Source: Gelidibacter mesophilus DSM 14095 | Lineage (GTDB): Bacteria > Bacteroidota > Bacteroidia > Flavobacteriales > Flavobacteriaceae | Reading direction: 5' to 3' | Assembly (NCBI RefSeq): GCF_000423005.1 | Contig: NZ_AUHD01000014.1 | Location: 1 to 64,000 of the forward strand | Length of the DNA: 64,000 nucleotides | Shown here: positions 15,586 to 24,786 of the stretch, piece after piece | Position numbering within the stretch: the first letter of the stretch is position 1 | Layout: each line of letters starts with the position of its first letter | The notes under the pieces: generated by a model | Seen by the model: the letters and a program-made list of their open reading frames with translations, nothing else | Database searches by the model: none | What the model was told of the DNA's origin: nothing | Position numbers and translations under genes: made by a program

Positions 15586-17637
15586 TCAATGTAATTTCTT
15601 ATTTCTGATATCTGCGAGAATAGTTAACGCCTCATGGATGTAAATATCGGTAGAAATATCATCCATCAAGATCTCATTGAGTATAATGGCGTCTTCACCT
15701 ACCAATTTCTTTTGGGTGAACATTGTGTTTTTAACCGGGATGCTCGAAAATTTTTGATCAAAGGTTATATTCAAATCCGTCCATAGGTCATTATAGTTTT
15801 GGACATCTTTATACAGATATTCCAATGTTAGGGGGAATTCTAAATCTCTGTCAATGTACGTATTCAATAATTCAGTATTCAGCTTATGAATAGCCCTAAA
15901 ACTGTCATTCCGTTCTATCCTAATCTTACTTTTTGATTGGATTTCTGCCATAGGGAGTTTTTTATAAGGATGATATATCCACATAGGGATTATCGAATCA
16001 TTGGAGAGAGCAAACGGACTATAAGCTTCATTGGTCTTAAAACCGTCATAGAGTGATGGCAAAATTATATCTGGCACAACACCAACGGACTGATGGCTTT
16101 TTCCCGTGACCCGATAGAATTTTTCTATAGTCAGTTTACAGAACCCTAAATCGTCAGTCTCACTCAAAGGTAGAATAACCTGTGCCGAAGCTTTTCCATG
16201 ACTTGGTGAACCTACAATAATAGCACGATTATAATCTTGCATAGCAGCGGCGAAAAATTCAGAGGCCGAAGCACTAAAGTTATCAATAAGCAAAACGATG
16301 GGTTTATTAAAAAATGTGCCATTAAAATCATCTCTAATGGTAAAAGTTTCCCCATTGCCGTATTTTAAAATTGCCAGAGGCCCTTTGTTTATGAACAAGC
16401 CGGCAAGTTGTGCGGCTTCTTTCATGGATCCTCCGCCATTGAATCTTAAATCCAGGATTAAACCTTTAACTTTTTCTGTATTAATGATTTGGAGTTGCCT
16501 TGCAACATCATAGGCTAATCCATAGCCATTGGGCGTATCAAAATCTGTATAGAAACTTGGTATTTTTAAATAGGCATAATTTGATCGTTTTTTAAGTATA
16601 AATGCCGTGCAAGAATTATCCTCAACCTTGAGATCGGTTTTTGTGAGTTGAATATCATGAACGGAACCATTTTGCTTTTTAATTTTAAAAATGATTGTTT
16701 CGTTCTTCTCATTAGAGGTAAAAGCAATAATATCTTCATTGGATACGCAAAATGTTTCCAAAGTTTGGGTGGGAGAAGTTAGCGATTTGATAACATCATT
16801 TTCATCAAATTTCCCATTTAAAGATGCTGCACTTCCTGGAGCAATGTAGGAAATCACAATATCGCCATCTCCATTTTTCATGGTATCAATACCGAAAGTG
16901 TATTGATGATTGGACACGGAGCCCTCAAATTGTGATTTATCTGAATCATTATAGAAAAAGGAATTTGGATCTTGATAATTGGCAAAAGCATTTAAAAACG
17001 ATTCTTTTACAAAAAGATCGAGGCCTCCATTTTTATGAAGTAACTCATCCAGAAGACATAATTGATTTTCAATGATTTTTGGTTTGACCTCTTTTTCTAA
17101 AACTGAGAAGTTCTTTTCTACATATGAACGGGAACTGTCTTGCTCAATCAAGTTATCAAGAATGGCATAGCGAAGACGCTTATTCCAATACTTTTTAAAG
17201 GCCGCATCATCCTTAAAATATCCCATTGTTTTAATGGGTTTAAAATAGAGCGTGTCTTTTCCTGAATAATCAAATGCTTCATCTCTTAAAGTTGCGATAT
17301 ACGCTTTGGAGGCTTCAATCCGCTGAACTAACGTCGCACTATACTTTTCGATAAAATCGCATTTTCCAGAAGCAATGGCATCATCGAGTTGATATTCGTC
17401 AACTTTGAACTTCGAGATATCAGATTCTTGAAAAAAACGTTTGTTTTCATCCAATCGATCTAAAAACAATTGATGGACATCTTTAGAGAGACTATCGTTT
17501 AGGGGCTTTGGACGGAAATGATGCTGTTGGATACGCTGGTTCAGCTCATATATTTGATCACAAAAAAAAGGATCGCTTTGTGAGTAGGTCCATGAAATGA
17601 TTAAACTGAAAGTAATAGAAACCAGCTTTTTCATCAT
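15586..17637 (-). CDS. S41 family carboxy-terminal processing protease (Tsp/Prc-like)
   Basis: A 683-residue periplasmic protease with a signal peptide (MMKKLVSITFSLIISWTYS). A helical N-terminal Tsp-like domain runs to about residue 240, followed by a PDZ domain (about 245-335, starting FGIDT and containing IAPGSAASLNG). The S41 core holds GLILDLRFNGGGSMKEA near 392-407 and the Ser-Lys dyad: Ser457 in NFSASASE and Lys482 in GSPSHGKAS, with the usual 25-residue spacing. Relatives degrade or trim proteins from a non-polar C-terminus. Length and order fit the Prc type rather than the short CtpA type. The pterin dehydratase gene lies upstream on the same strand, with a gap of 21 bp. Confidence 0.88.
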   Translation of the reverse strand: MMKKLVSITFSLIISWTYSQSDPFFCDQIYELNQRIQQHHFRPKPLNDSLSKDVHQLFLDRLDENKRFFQESDISKFKVDEYQLDDAIASGKCDFIEKYSATLVQRIEASKAYIATLRDEAFDYSGKDTLYFKPIKTMGYFKDDAAFKKYWNKRLRYAILDNLIEQDSSRSYVEKNFSVLEKEVKPKIIENQLCLLDELLHKNGGLDLFVKESFLNAFANYQDPNSFFYNDSDKSQFEGSVSNHQYTFGIDTMKNGDGDIVISYIAPGSAASLNGKFDENDVIKSLTSPTQTLETFCVSNEDIIAFTSNEKNETIIFKIKKQNGSVHDIQLTKTDLKVEDNSCTAFILKKRSNYAYLKIPSFYTDFDTPNGYGLAYDVARQLQIINTEKVKGLILDLRFNGGGSMKEAAQLAGLFINKGPLAILKYGNGETFTIRDDFNGTFFNKPIVLLIDNFSASASEFFAAAMQDYNRAIIVGSPSHGKASAQVILPLSETDDLGFCKLTIEKFYRVTGKSHQSVGVVPDIILPSLYDGFKTNEAYSPFALSNDSIIPMWIYHPYKKLPMAEIQSKSKIRIERNDSFRAIHKLNTELLNTYIDRDLEFPLTLEYLYKDVQNYNDLWTDLNITFDQKFSSIPVKNTMFTQKKLVGEDAIILNEILMDDISTDIYIHEALTILADIRNKKLH

Positions 17638-17658
17638 AATTTAAGAGGCCATTTTTTA

Positions 17659-17949
17659 CTATTCCTGTACTTCAACAATCGCTTCAATGGCGGCGGCCAG
17701 TTTAAAATCTTTATCCGTAACGCCTTTGGCGCTATGTGTGGATAATGTAATAGTTAACATATTATAAACATTTTTCCAATCGGGATGATGGTTTTGCGCC
17801 TCACATTCAAATGCAATTCTGCTCATGGCACTGAAACAATCCTTGAAATTGTCGAACTCAAATTCAGCATGTAGTGCGTTGTCATAATATTCCCAGTCTG
17901 GAAAGTGCAACAATTTTTTTTCAATGGTATCTTCAGAAAGTAGAGACAT
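17659..17949 (-). CDS. 4a-hydroxytetrahydrobiopterin dehydratase (PCD/DCoH)
   Basis: A 96-residue protein with the family hallmark CEAQNHHPDWKNVYN (the two His and the PDW around residues 57-61). It continues into VTDKDFKLAAAIE. It dehydrates the 4a-carbinolamine formed by pterin-dependent aromatic amino acid hydroxylases, or acts in molybdopterin-related roles in some bacteria. No aromatic hydroxylase gene is seen in this window. It lies between an SDR-type gene and the S41 protease on one strand with short gaps, and may share a transcript with them. Confidence 0.9.
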   Translation of the reverse strand: MSLLSEDTIEKKLLHFPDWEYYDNALHAEFEFDNFKDCFSAMSRIAFECEAQNHHPDWKNVYNMLTITLSTHSAKGVTDKDFKLAAAIEAIVEVQE

Positions 17950-18003
17950 AATTTCGATTTTTAGTTTCTTAAAATTATAAATTATAATTGATAAAATCTA
18001 GAA

Positions 18004-18852
18004 CTAAGAGTTATAATTCATGTAATTATCTAATTCTTCCAAAAGTTCAGTACTACTAATTTGAAGATGTTGGGGAAGTCTATTTGTCTTGGGCATAACC
18101 GCTAAATAGCGGTCTTCATTGGTAGTATAAACGTTTTTAAAACGTACTGGTTTTGAAGTGATCAAAGAGGCTATTTCCATTATAAAGTCGTCATGATGGA
18201 CCAAATCTGAGCTTCCTAAGTGGTAAATTCCATATTTGTTTCTGTTAATGATATAATGGATTTGTTGGGTCATTTTAAAATCAGTAGTCACATTCATTAT
18301 CAAATTTGGAAAAACTTCTATAGGCGTGTTTTCTAAAATATGTTCTTTGATTTCTTTAAGACGTGGCGATTGTGTTCCAAATACCATTGGTAATCTGATA
18401 ATGACCACTTTTCGTTTTGGCAATCGCAATAACATATTTTCAATCTTAATCTTAAAATGTCCGTACACGCTTCCGCTCAAAGTTTTATCGTCTTCATAGC
18501 TTGGATATTTACTGTAGGCGTCAAAAACATTTGCCGAAGAAAAGAACATCAGCTTACAATCATTTTTTACCACATATTCAGCAACATGTTGATGGGCAAT
18601 TACCTGGGCATAGAAGTCGCCCCGTAAACATGAAATAATAATGGAAGGTTTGACTGCTTCGAGGATTTCAAAAATATCGTCTTCCTCCACGCGGTATTGA
18701 AAAAAGTGTTTATTATTCTCAAATGCCTTATTTGAAATATGATAAGTCCCGTAGGTTTTAAAATATGAACACAGTTCTTTATATAGGGCGTTTCCAATGA
18801 AACCACTGGCGCCAAGGATAAGTATTCGGTGTTTGTTTTCTGGAGTCAACAT
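18004..18852 (-). CDS. RmlD-like sugar-nucleotide reductase/epimerase (extended SDR)
   Basis: A 282-residue extended short-chain dehydrogenase. The Rossmann motif GASGFIG sits at residues 14-20 and the catalytic YxxxK at Tyr130-Lys134 (YGHFK). A VIRLPMVFGTQSPR segment and a C-terminal HLGSSDLVHHDDFI region are typical of dTDP-4-dehydrorhamnose-reductase-like proteins. The substrate cannot be assigned, and no nucleotide-sugar gene lies beside it. It starts 17 bp after the stop of the glutaminase gene on the same strand, which suggests cotranscription. Confidence 0.75.
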   Translation of the reverse strand: MLTPENKHRILILGASGFIGNALYKELCSYFKTYGTYHISNKAFENNKHFFQYRVEEDDIFEILEAVKPSIIISCLRGDFYAQVIAHQHVAEYVVKNDCKLMFFSSANVFDAYSKYPSYEDDKTLSGSVYGHFKIKIENMLLRLPKRKVVIIRLPMVFGTQSPRLKEIKEHILENTPIEVFPNLIMNVTTDFKMTQQIHYIINRNKYGIYHLGSSDLVHHDDFIMEIASLITSKPVRFKNVYTTNEDRYLAVMPKTNRLPQHLQISSTELLEELDNYMNYNS

Positions 18853-18869
18853 TTATGAGGGGCAATTTT

Positions 18870-19784
18870 TTAAAAAATAGATAATTTGGTCATAGAGGTA
18901 AAATCTTCTAAAGCTTTCATTCCCAGTAACGAATTGCCTTTCATATTTAAACCTGGAGACCAAACTGAAATTGTAAAATGATTAGGTAACAGTGCAACTA
19001 TGCCGCCTCCAACACCACTTTTTCCAGGTAAACCTACTTCAAAAGCAAATTCTCCGGCTTCGTCGTAAAAACCACAAGTAAGCATTATCGCATTGATCCG
19101 TTTGGCCTGACTAGGTGAGAGTTGATTGGTTTTTAGGCAACATTTACCATGATTTGCAAACATGAGAAATGCCTTGGTGAGCTGTTCGCAAGTCATTTCA
19201 ATTGCACATTGATGAAAATAGAAATCCAAAACATCATCTACGTCATTGGTTAAATTTCCATAGGCTTTCAGTAGGTTGGCTGCAGCGTAATTGTTGTAAC
19301 CCGTAAGACGTTCAGATCTGGCAACCTCCAAATTAAAGACGATGGTAGAATCATCAACAACGGCTCTTACATAATTTAAAAAATCTTCTTTTGGATTCTC
19401 AAGTAAACTTACCAGAATATCGGCAATTACAAGAGCACCCGCATTAATTAACGGATTTCTTGGGATGCCGTTTTCCAATTCCAAAAGTGATAAATGGTTG
19501 AACGGATTTCCCGAAGGTTCCACATCCACACGTTGCCACAAGTCTTCAGGATACCGTGATAGAGCCATGGCAAGCGTCAAGACTTTAGAGATACTCTGAA
19601 TGGAGAATTTCTTGTTCCAATCACCAGTGCCATAAGTTTGACCGTCTAAAAACCGAAGATGAATTCCAAAATTTTGTACATCAATATTTGCTAATTCAGG
19701 GATATAGGAAGCCACTAAGCCTCTATTCACTTCATCTCTTAAATTTTCATGTATGGTATCAATGACATTTTGGTAATCAATCAT
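18870..19784 (-). CDS. glsA: Glutaminase (serine-dependent, GlsA type)
   Basis: A 304-residue beta-lactamase-like glutaminase that converts glutamine to glutamate and ammonia. The SxxK catalytic motif is SISK at residues 64-67. Other family blocks are RNPLINAGALV, SERLTGYNNYAAANLLKAYG, CGFYDEAGEFAFEVGLPGKSGVGGGIVA and SVWSPGLNMKGNSLLG. Length matches YbaS/YneH and other GlsA proteins. The stop of gcvT is 3 bp upstream, so translational coupling with gcvT is likely. Confidence 0.93.
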   Translation of the reverse strand: MIDYQNVIDTIHENLRDEVNRGLVASYIPELANIDVQNFGIHLRFLDGQTYGTGDWNKKFSIQSISKVLTLAMALSRYPEDLWQRVDVEPSGNPFNHLSLLELENGIPRNPLINAGALVIADILVSLLENPKEDFLNYVRAVVDDSTIVFNLEVARSERLTGYNNYAAANLLKAYGNLTNDVDDVLDFYFHQCAIEMTCEQLTKAFLMFANHGKCCLKTNQLSPSQAKRINAIMLTCGFYDEAGEFAFEVGLPGKSGVGGGIVALLPNHFTISVWSPGLNMKGNSLLGMKALEDFTSMTKLSIF

Positions 19785-19787
19785 GCA

Positions 19788-20870
19788 TTAGGCTTTATAA
19801 AATGGTGTTTTCACAACCGTAGCTGGAACTGCATTTTTCCGAATTTGAATATAAATCTTATTTCCAGCTTCTGAATAGATAACCGGCACATAACCTAAAC
19901 CAATACCTTTATTTAATGAGGGAGACATCGTGCCAGAAGTAACTTTTCCAATAGTTTTACCTTTATCATCTACAATATCATAACCCTGACGCGGAATGCC
20001 TTTTTCATCCAGTTCAAAGCCCACCAATTTATTTTCAGGGCCTTGTTCTTTTTCTGATTTAAGTGCTTCACTATTTGTGAACTCTTTGGTGAATTTTGTG
20101 ACCCAGCCCAATCCAGCTTCAATCGGAGAGGTGGTGTCATCAATATCATTTCCATATAGACAATAGCCCATTTCTAAGCGCAAGGTGTCACGGGCAGCCA
20201 ATCCGATTGGTTTGATACCATAGTCTGCGCCAGCTTCAAAAACCTTATCCCAAATTTGTTTCACTTCAGAATTTTTACAATAGATTTCGAACCCGCCGCT
20301 GCCGGTGTAGCCAGTTGCGGAAATGATAACATGCTCAATGCCTGCAAAATCGCCAACCACAAAGTTATAGAATTTAATTTCTGAAAGGTCATGGCTTGAC
20401 AAGCATTGCATGGCTTCAACCGCTTTAGGACCTTGAATTGCCAATAACGAGTAATCTTCAGAAAGATCTCTCATAGTTGCACCAACATCATTTTTAGAAG
20501 AAATCCAGTCCCAATCTTTTTGAATATTTCCAGCGTTGACCACTAACAAATAAGATTCTTCTTTCAACTTGTAAATGATCAAATCATCCACGATACCACC
20601 ATCTTCATTTGGTAAATAACTGTACTGCGCCTTCCCGATGGTTAATTTTGAAGCATCGTTACTGCATGTTTTTTGTATTAATTCAAGAGCATGCGGTCCT
20701 TTAATTAAAAACTCACCCATATGCGAGACATCAAATACACCTACGCTTTTTCTGACCGTTTCGTGTTCTGCACTGACACCTTCATATTGAACAGGCATAT
20801 TAAAACCTGCATAAGAAACTAGTTTTGCGCCAAGGGCTTGGTGGGTTGTTGTTAAGGCTGTATTTTTCAT
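19788..20870 (-). CDS. gcvT: Aminomethyltransferase, T-protein of glycine cleavage
   Basis: A 360-residue folate-dependent T-protein. It releases ammonia from the aminomethyl lipoyl-H protein and transfers the methylene to tetrahydrofolate. Visible family blocks are [67 protein letters not shown] and [19 protein letters not shown]. Full length. The other glycine cleavage genes are not in the window. It leads a minus-strand run, gcvT-glsA-SDR-PCD-S41 protease, with gaps from 3 to about 50 bp. A CAAAAGTA minus-strand promoter-like box lies at 21092-21099. Confidence 0.95.
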   Translation of the reverse strand: MKNTALTTTHQALGAKLVSYAGFNMPVQYEGVSAEHETVRKSVGVFDVSHMGEFLIKGPHALELIQKTCSNDASKLTIGKAQYSYLPNEDGGIVDDLIIYKLKEESYLLVVNAGNIQKDWDWISSKNDVGATMRDLSEDYSLLAIQGPKAVEAMQCLSSHDLSEIKFYNFVVGDFAGIEHVIISATGYTGSGGFEIYCKNSEVKQIWDKVFEAGADYGIKPIGLAARDTLRLEMGYCLYGNDIDDTTSPIEAGLGWVTKFTKEFTNSEALKSEKEQGPENKLVGFELDEKGIPRQGYDIVDDKGKTIGKVTSGTMSPSLNKGIGLGYVPVIYSEAGNKIYIQIRKNAVPATVVKTPFYKA

Positions 20871-20920
20871 AATTTGATTGTTTTAATTCCATGACCCTTT
20901 CTTTCAGTAAAAAGGGGCGG

Positions 20921-21081
20921 CTATTGTATTTGATTTTTTTTTGTTAAAATGAAAACGATGACAATGATGATGGACAGTATTAAAAACGCATAGCACAATC
21001 CTTTTTTTAAGCTCATGCCAAAAACGAAGTTTTCGATTGTATTTCCAAAAACTTTACAATTTCTACCAATATATCCTCCAT
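20921..21081 (-). pseudogene. Possible small membrane protein, frameshifted
   Basis: From ATG 21081 a 22-codon frame (MEDILVEIVKFLEIQ) ends in a TGA that overlaps a second ATG at 21016. The second frame (MSLKKGLCYAFLILSIIIVIVFILTKK, 31 residues, one membrane helix) ends at 20921. If one A were added in the TTTTTGGAAATACA run, the two would form a single 54-residue protein, MEDILVEIVKFLENTIENFVFGMSL and onwards. Either a frameshifted gene or a short coupled pair is possible. It lies between the gcvT promoter box and gcvT. Confidence 0.35.
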
Positions 21082-21099
21082 AATTGCCTCACAAAAGTA
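21080..21099 (-). promoter_or_regulatory. Candidate -7 promoter box upstream of gcvT
   Basis: CAAAAGTA at 21092-21099 reads TACTTTTG on the minus strand, a perfect match to the Bacteroidota TAnnTTTG box. It would start transcription near 21085, just before the small frames at 21081 and about 215 bp ahead of gcvT. No good TTG was seen at the expected upstream distance, so support is partial. Confidence 0.35.
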
Positions 21100-21288
21100 T
21101 CGAAAATTATCTGTTTTAAAAATCAATCTTTCCGATTATAAGTTTGTAAAAAGCGCACTGAGAATTCTTCTTTAAATTATATGACATAGAGACGCACAAG
21201 TCTTATCAACTGTATGTGAAAGTTGATAAAGTTAAGTTAAATGCCCTCAGAAAATTGGTGAAGCCTAAAATAATGTTAGATTGATGGT

Positions 21289-21924
21289 ATGGAAAATGTA
21301 TTAGTAGCAGGTGCAAATGGCACCACAGGAAAACAAATAGTGAAACTTTTAATGGAGACACAATATTTTACACCCGTAGCAATGGTGAGAAAAAAGGAAC
21401 AGATGACTCAGTTTGAAAACGAAGGAATTAAAACGGTTTTGGGCGATTTGGAGAAAGATGTTTCCCATGCTGTTAAAAATATAGATAAAGTAATATTCGC
21501 AGCTGGCTCAGGAGGTAAAAACGTGATAGGGGTTGACCAAGAAGGCGCTAAACGCTTGATAGATTCATCTAAAAATTCTAATATTAAAAAATTTGTCATG
21601 CTGAGCTCAATGGGCGCTGATGCTCCTGAAAAAGCGGAGGAGCTGCAGGACTATTTGAAAGCAAAACATAATGCCGATGAACATTTAAAAAATAGCGGCC
21701 TAAATTATGTCATCGTTAGACCAGGAACTCTAAATAACAATAAAGCGACAGATCATGTTCAATTGAAGGAAAAACTATCTGAACGTGGAGAGATTAGCAG
21801 GGCAGATGTGGCGCAAACCTTAGTGCGAGTACTTAATGAAGATACAGCAAATAACGTCTCTTTTGAAATATTAAACGGTGATACTTTAATTGGGGAAGCT
21901 TTAGAGAAACTGTCTGAAAAATAG
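21289..21924 (+). CDS. NAD(P)-binding SDR-family protein (atypical, YwnB-like)
   Basis: A 211-residue atypical short-chain dehydrogenase or NAD(P)H-binding protein (PF13460 type). The nucleotide-binding GANGTTG lies at residues 8-14. A VMLSSMGADAPE segment and a late NYVIVRPGTLNN are seen in the YwnB/YesF/SDR_a5 group. No catalytic YxxxK is obvious, as is usual there. The role could be redox sensing or reduction of an unknown metabolite. It is monocistronic with a strong terminator that also serves thrC from the other side. Confidence 0.8.
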   Translation: MENVLVAGANGTTGKQIVKLLMETQYFTPVAMVRKKEQMTQFENEGIKTVLGDLEKDVSHAVKNIDKVIFAAGSGGKNVIGVDQEGAKRLIDSSKNSNIKKFVMLSSMGADAPEKAEELQDYLKAKHNADEHLKNSGLNYVIVRPGTLNNNKATDHVQLKEKLSERGEISRADVAQTLVRVLNEDTANNVSFEILNGDTLIGEALEKLSEK

Positions 21925-21947
21925 CTTTCACTCCGATAACATTCTAT

Positions 21948-21976
21948 AAAAAAAGAGGCGTTTGGCCTCTTTTTTT
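21948..21976. terminator. Bidirectional intrinsic terminator between SDR gene and thrC
   Basis: AAAAAAAGAGGC (21948-21959) pairs with GCCTCTTTTTTT (21965-21976) around a 5-nt loop (GTTTG). It ends the plus-strand SDR gene and overlaps the stop codon of thrC on the minus strand (21975). Confidence 0.85.
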
Positions 21977-23276
21977 ATGATACGGTGTTTAATAACACGG
22001 TTTTCAAATCCTCGTAATTTGTTATCGATATGGATTTTTTTTCTTGGTCCATTACGGCTTCAATTTGAGGGGGTAATGCAATAGTTTTACTGATGACCTC
22101 TTCTACGACATCTAAAAATTTTGTGGGATGGGCGGTTTCAAGAAACACACAATGCGCATTTGTGTCTTCCTTTAAATATGCTTTGCATCCCAAATAGCCA
22201 ACGGCACCATGTGGATCGGCTACATATTTAAAATTATTATATAATTCCTTTAAAGCAACTCGGGTTGCGTTATCTGAAAAACTATAAGAGGACAAATTAG
22301 ATTTTAGAGCGTCAAAATCATTTTTATAGATTTCCTGAATTCTTATAAAATTACTCGGATTACCAACATCCATGGCGTTGCTTATGGTTTGAACGGATGG
22401 TTTTGGCTGATATAATTTTGTCGTGAGATATTCAGTCACAACGTTATTTTCATTATTTGAAGCTACAAAATGATAGATTGGCAAGCCTAGTTGTTGCGCC
22501 ATCATCCCTGCGCAAATATTACCAAAATTGCCACTTGGTACAGAAAACACAATTTTTTTATGCGTTTTGTAAAGTTGCTTATAGGCAAAAAAGAAATAGA
22601 ACATCTGTGGTAGCCAACGCGCCACGTTAATGGAATTGGCAGATGTTAGTTGCATTTTACTGGTTAATTCTTCATCCAGAAATGCACGTTTGACCATATC
22701 TTGGCAATCGTCAAAAACACCGTCCACTTCTATAGCGGTAATGTTTTGTTTTAACGTGGTCAATTGCTTTTCCTGGATATCGCTCACTTTTCCACTCGGA
22801 TATAAGATAACGACATTCACGCCCTTGACACCTAAAAAGCCATTGGCAACCGCTCCTCCGGTATCCCCTGAAGTAGCCACCAAAACGGTAACTTCTTCGC
22901 TATTGTTTTGATTAAAATAACCTAAACAACGTGCCATAAATCTGGCACCAACATCTTTAAATGCCATCGTTGGTCCGTGAAACAGTTCTAAAGTAGAAAC
23001 GTTCTCATTGATCTTTGCAATTGGAAAATCAAAAGACAAGGTCTCTGCAATGATTGTTTTCAAAACGTCTTCAGGAATATCTGGGCTTACAAATTGCTTT
23101 ATAGCTTCAAAAGCTATTTCTTCATAGGATAAATTATCAATATTTTCAAAAAATGAAGCTGGTAAACGGGTTATATGCTCAGGAAAATAAAGGCCTTTAT
23201 CAGGAGCGATACCTTTTATTACGGCAGCTTTAAATGATGCGTTGGGAGCTTTTTTGTTCAGACTGTAATAATTCAT
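21975..23276 (-). CDS. thrC: Threonine synthase
   Basis: A 433-residue PLP enzyme that converts O-phosphohomoserine to threonine. The PLP lysine is Lys107 in LFHGPTMAFKDVGARFMAR. The phosphate/PLP-binding loop is near 136-146 (VATSGDTGGA). SVPSGNFGNICAGMMA and DPHGAVGY are the other family blocks. It follows thrB on the minus strand, but a decayed S23-type cassette (23284-23740) separates them. That cassette may affect thrC expression if transcription is continuous. Confidence 0.95.
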   Translation of the reverse strand: MNYYSLNKKAPNASFKAAVIKGIAPDKGLYFPEHITRLPASFFENIDNLSYEEIAFEAIKQFVSPDIPEDVLKTIIAETLSFDFPIAKINENVSTLELFHGPTMAFKDVGARFMARCLGYFNQNNSEEVTVLVATSGDTGGAVANGFLGVKGVNVVILYPSGKVSDIQEKQLTTLKQNITAIEVDGVFDDCQDMVKRAFLDEELTSKMQLTSANSINVARWLPQMFYFFFAYKQLYKTHKKIVFSVPSGNFGNICAGMMAQQLGLPIYHFVASNNENNVVTEYLTTKLYQPKPSVQTISNAMDVGNPSNFIRIQEIYKNDFDALKSNLSSYSFSDNATRVALKELYNNFKYVADPHGAVGYLGCKAYLKEDTNAHCVFLETAHPTKFLDVVEEVISKTIALPPQIEAVMDQEKKSISITNYEDLKTVLLNTVS

Positions 23277-23283
23277 AGTAATT

Positions 23284-23311
23284 GACGGATGACCGATGAC
23301 GGGTGACCGAA
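23284..23311. repeat. Degenerate heptamer array, left flank of S23-type pseudogene
   Basis: Four tandem 7-bp units: GACGGAT, GACCGAT, GACGGGT, GACCGAA. A complementary array in inverted orientation lies at 23720-23740 on the other side of the pseudogene. The shared sequence TGACGGATGAC is perfect in both flanks. Confidence 0.8.
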
Positions 23312-23336
23312 GTCATGCCGATAAGTCACCACTTTT

Positions 23337-23693
23337 TTAATTAATTTTATTTATAAATGCGATCATCATATTCATCAACTCGAATGATTTTTCATATATG
23401 TTTTCGAATTGACTTATATCTAAATAGTTTCTTCTTTTTGATTTATGAAGACAAGTAATGACTTCGGCTAATGAGCGTATGGCCTATCCAATAAATTTCT
23501 TTTGTTCAGGATTGCTCTGACCTATCGACCCTTCTGATATGTTTAAGGCTATTGTGTCTGCGGCTCTACTTATTTGAGAGGACAGATTATATTTTTCTTT
23601 ATCAGGGAAAGTTTCTGATAGATCATCGATTTCTTCACCAAAATCCATGGCTTTTTGCCAAATAATGAGTTTCTCAAATTTAAATTTACTCAT
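23337..23693 (-). pseudogene. S23-type four-helix-bundle protein gene with an in-frame stop
   Basis: The frame opens at ATG 23693 with FKFEKLIIWQKAMDFGEEIDDLS and NLSSQISRAADTIALNISEGS, as in the 23S rRNA intervening-sequence (IVP/S23) four-helix family. It meets TAG after KKFIG (codon 70). The same frame continues AIRSLAEVITCLHKSKRRNYL and ends ELMNMMIAFINKIN at TAA 23337-23339, 118 codons in all. The intact relative at 55024-55377 reads KFLGYAIRSIAEV at the same place, so a single Tyr codon became TAG. Without readthrough only the first two helices would be made. It sits between thrB and thrC, bracketed by inverted heptamer arrays. Confidence 0.85.
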
Positions 23694-23719
23694 AATACAT
23701 AATGTTTTCTAGATTTCAT

Positions 23720-23740
23720 TTCTGTCATCTGTCATCCGTC
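23720..23740. repeat. Degenerate heptamer array, right flank of S23-type pseudogene
   Basis: TTCTGTC, ATCTGTC, ATCCGTC in tandem. On the other strand these read GACGGAT, GACAGAT, GACAGAA, the inverse of the array at 23284-23311. With that array it brackets the pseudogene. Confidence 0.8.
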
Positions 23741-23748
23741 ACCTAGCT

Positions 23749-24678
23749 TTATTCTAAAATTCTAATTCCTTCCGTATTAATCCGTGACACGTGCGTTTCA
23801 AACGCAATTTCTGTCTTTAAATACACATTTCGCATGGCTTTTTCTACATTTTTGGCATTCTCAAGGCCTTTTGAAAGCGCAAAAATTGAAGGGCCAGCAC
23901 CTGAAATACCTGCGCCCAAAGCGCCATTATTAAGTGCTGCCGCCTTAATATCAGCATAATGCGGAATCAATTGACTTCTATGGGGTTCTACAATTACATC
24001 CTGCAAACTTCTTTTTAAGAGTTCATAATCGCTGGTGTGCAAAGCATGAACAAAACTTCCCATATTGGCCCATTGCGTAATGGCATCCTTTAAAGGGAAC
24101 TCCTTTGGCAAAATGGCTCTGGCATCAGAAGTTTTGATTTCAATCTGAGGATGGATGATGGTTGCATAAATATCTTCAGGAGTTGGTAATTGCAGCACTT
24201 CCAACGGCGAGGAGCTTTTCACCAACGTAAATCCTCCAAAAATCCCGGGAGCTAAATTATCAGCGTGTTCGCTACCGCTGGCCAAAGCTTCACCTTTCAT
24301 GGCAAAATCAGTGACTTGCGTCTTGTTATAAGGCCGTCCTAAAAGTTCGTTGATGGCAAAAACGCTTCCGGCAGCGCTGGCGCTACTGCTTCCAATTCCA
24401 CTACCAGGTTTAATGTTCTTGTAAATTTCGATTTCAAAACCGCAATCTGGTTTCGCATCTGCAATCATTGCCAATGCAGAAACACCAGCTACATTTTTAG
24501 TGGCCTCCAAAGGGAGATCGAAACCTTCGATTTTGGTAATGCAAATGCCTTTTTTTTCTGTTTTTCTGATGATCATTTCGTCGCCAATGGTGTCCAAACA
24601 AAATCCTAGGGTGTCAAAACCACAAGCGACATTGGCTACCGTTGCCGGTGAAAATATTTTAATTTCGTTTTTAATCAC
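23749..24678 (-). CDS. thrB: Homoserine kinase
   Basis: A 309-residue GHMP kinase that phosphorylates homoserine at the O atom. The N-terminus IKIFSPATVANVACGFDTLGF is the first GHMP block. The ATP loop is IKPGSGIGSSSASAAGSVFAIN near 90-111, and the third motif is GALGAGISGAGPSIFAL. It lies 108 bp after thrA on the same strand. ThrA supplies homoserine and ThrC uses the product. Confidence 0.95.
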   Translation of the reverse strand: MIKNEIKIFSPATVANVACGFDTLGFCLDTIGDEMIIRKTEKKGICITKIEGFDLPLEATKNVAGVSALAMIADAKPDCGFEIEIYKNIKPGSGIGSSSASAAGSVFAINELLGRPYNKTQVTDFAMKGEALASGSEHADNLAPGIFGGFTLVKSSSPLEVLQLPTPEDIYATIIHPQIEIKTSDARAILPKEFPLKDAITQWANMGSFVHALHTSDYELLKRSLQDVIVEPHRSQLIPHYADIKAAALNNGALGAGISGAGPSIFALSKGLENAKNVEKAMRNVYLKTEIAFETHVSRINTEGIRILE

Positions 24679-24786
24679 AAATACTTATTTATTTTTTGCC
24701 ACGTCCTTTTAGTCATAAGACACAACTATTAATATTTCCCTATGGCTATTACGCCAACTGCCGACTGAATATTACATATTGAAACC

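Noticed and set aside
23337-23693. S23-type gene as evidence of a 23S rRNA intervening sequence
   Set aside because: No rRNA sequence surrounds it; it lies between thrB and thrC.
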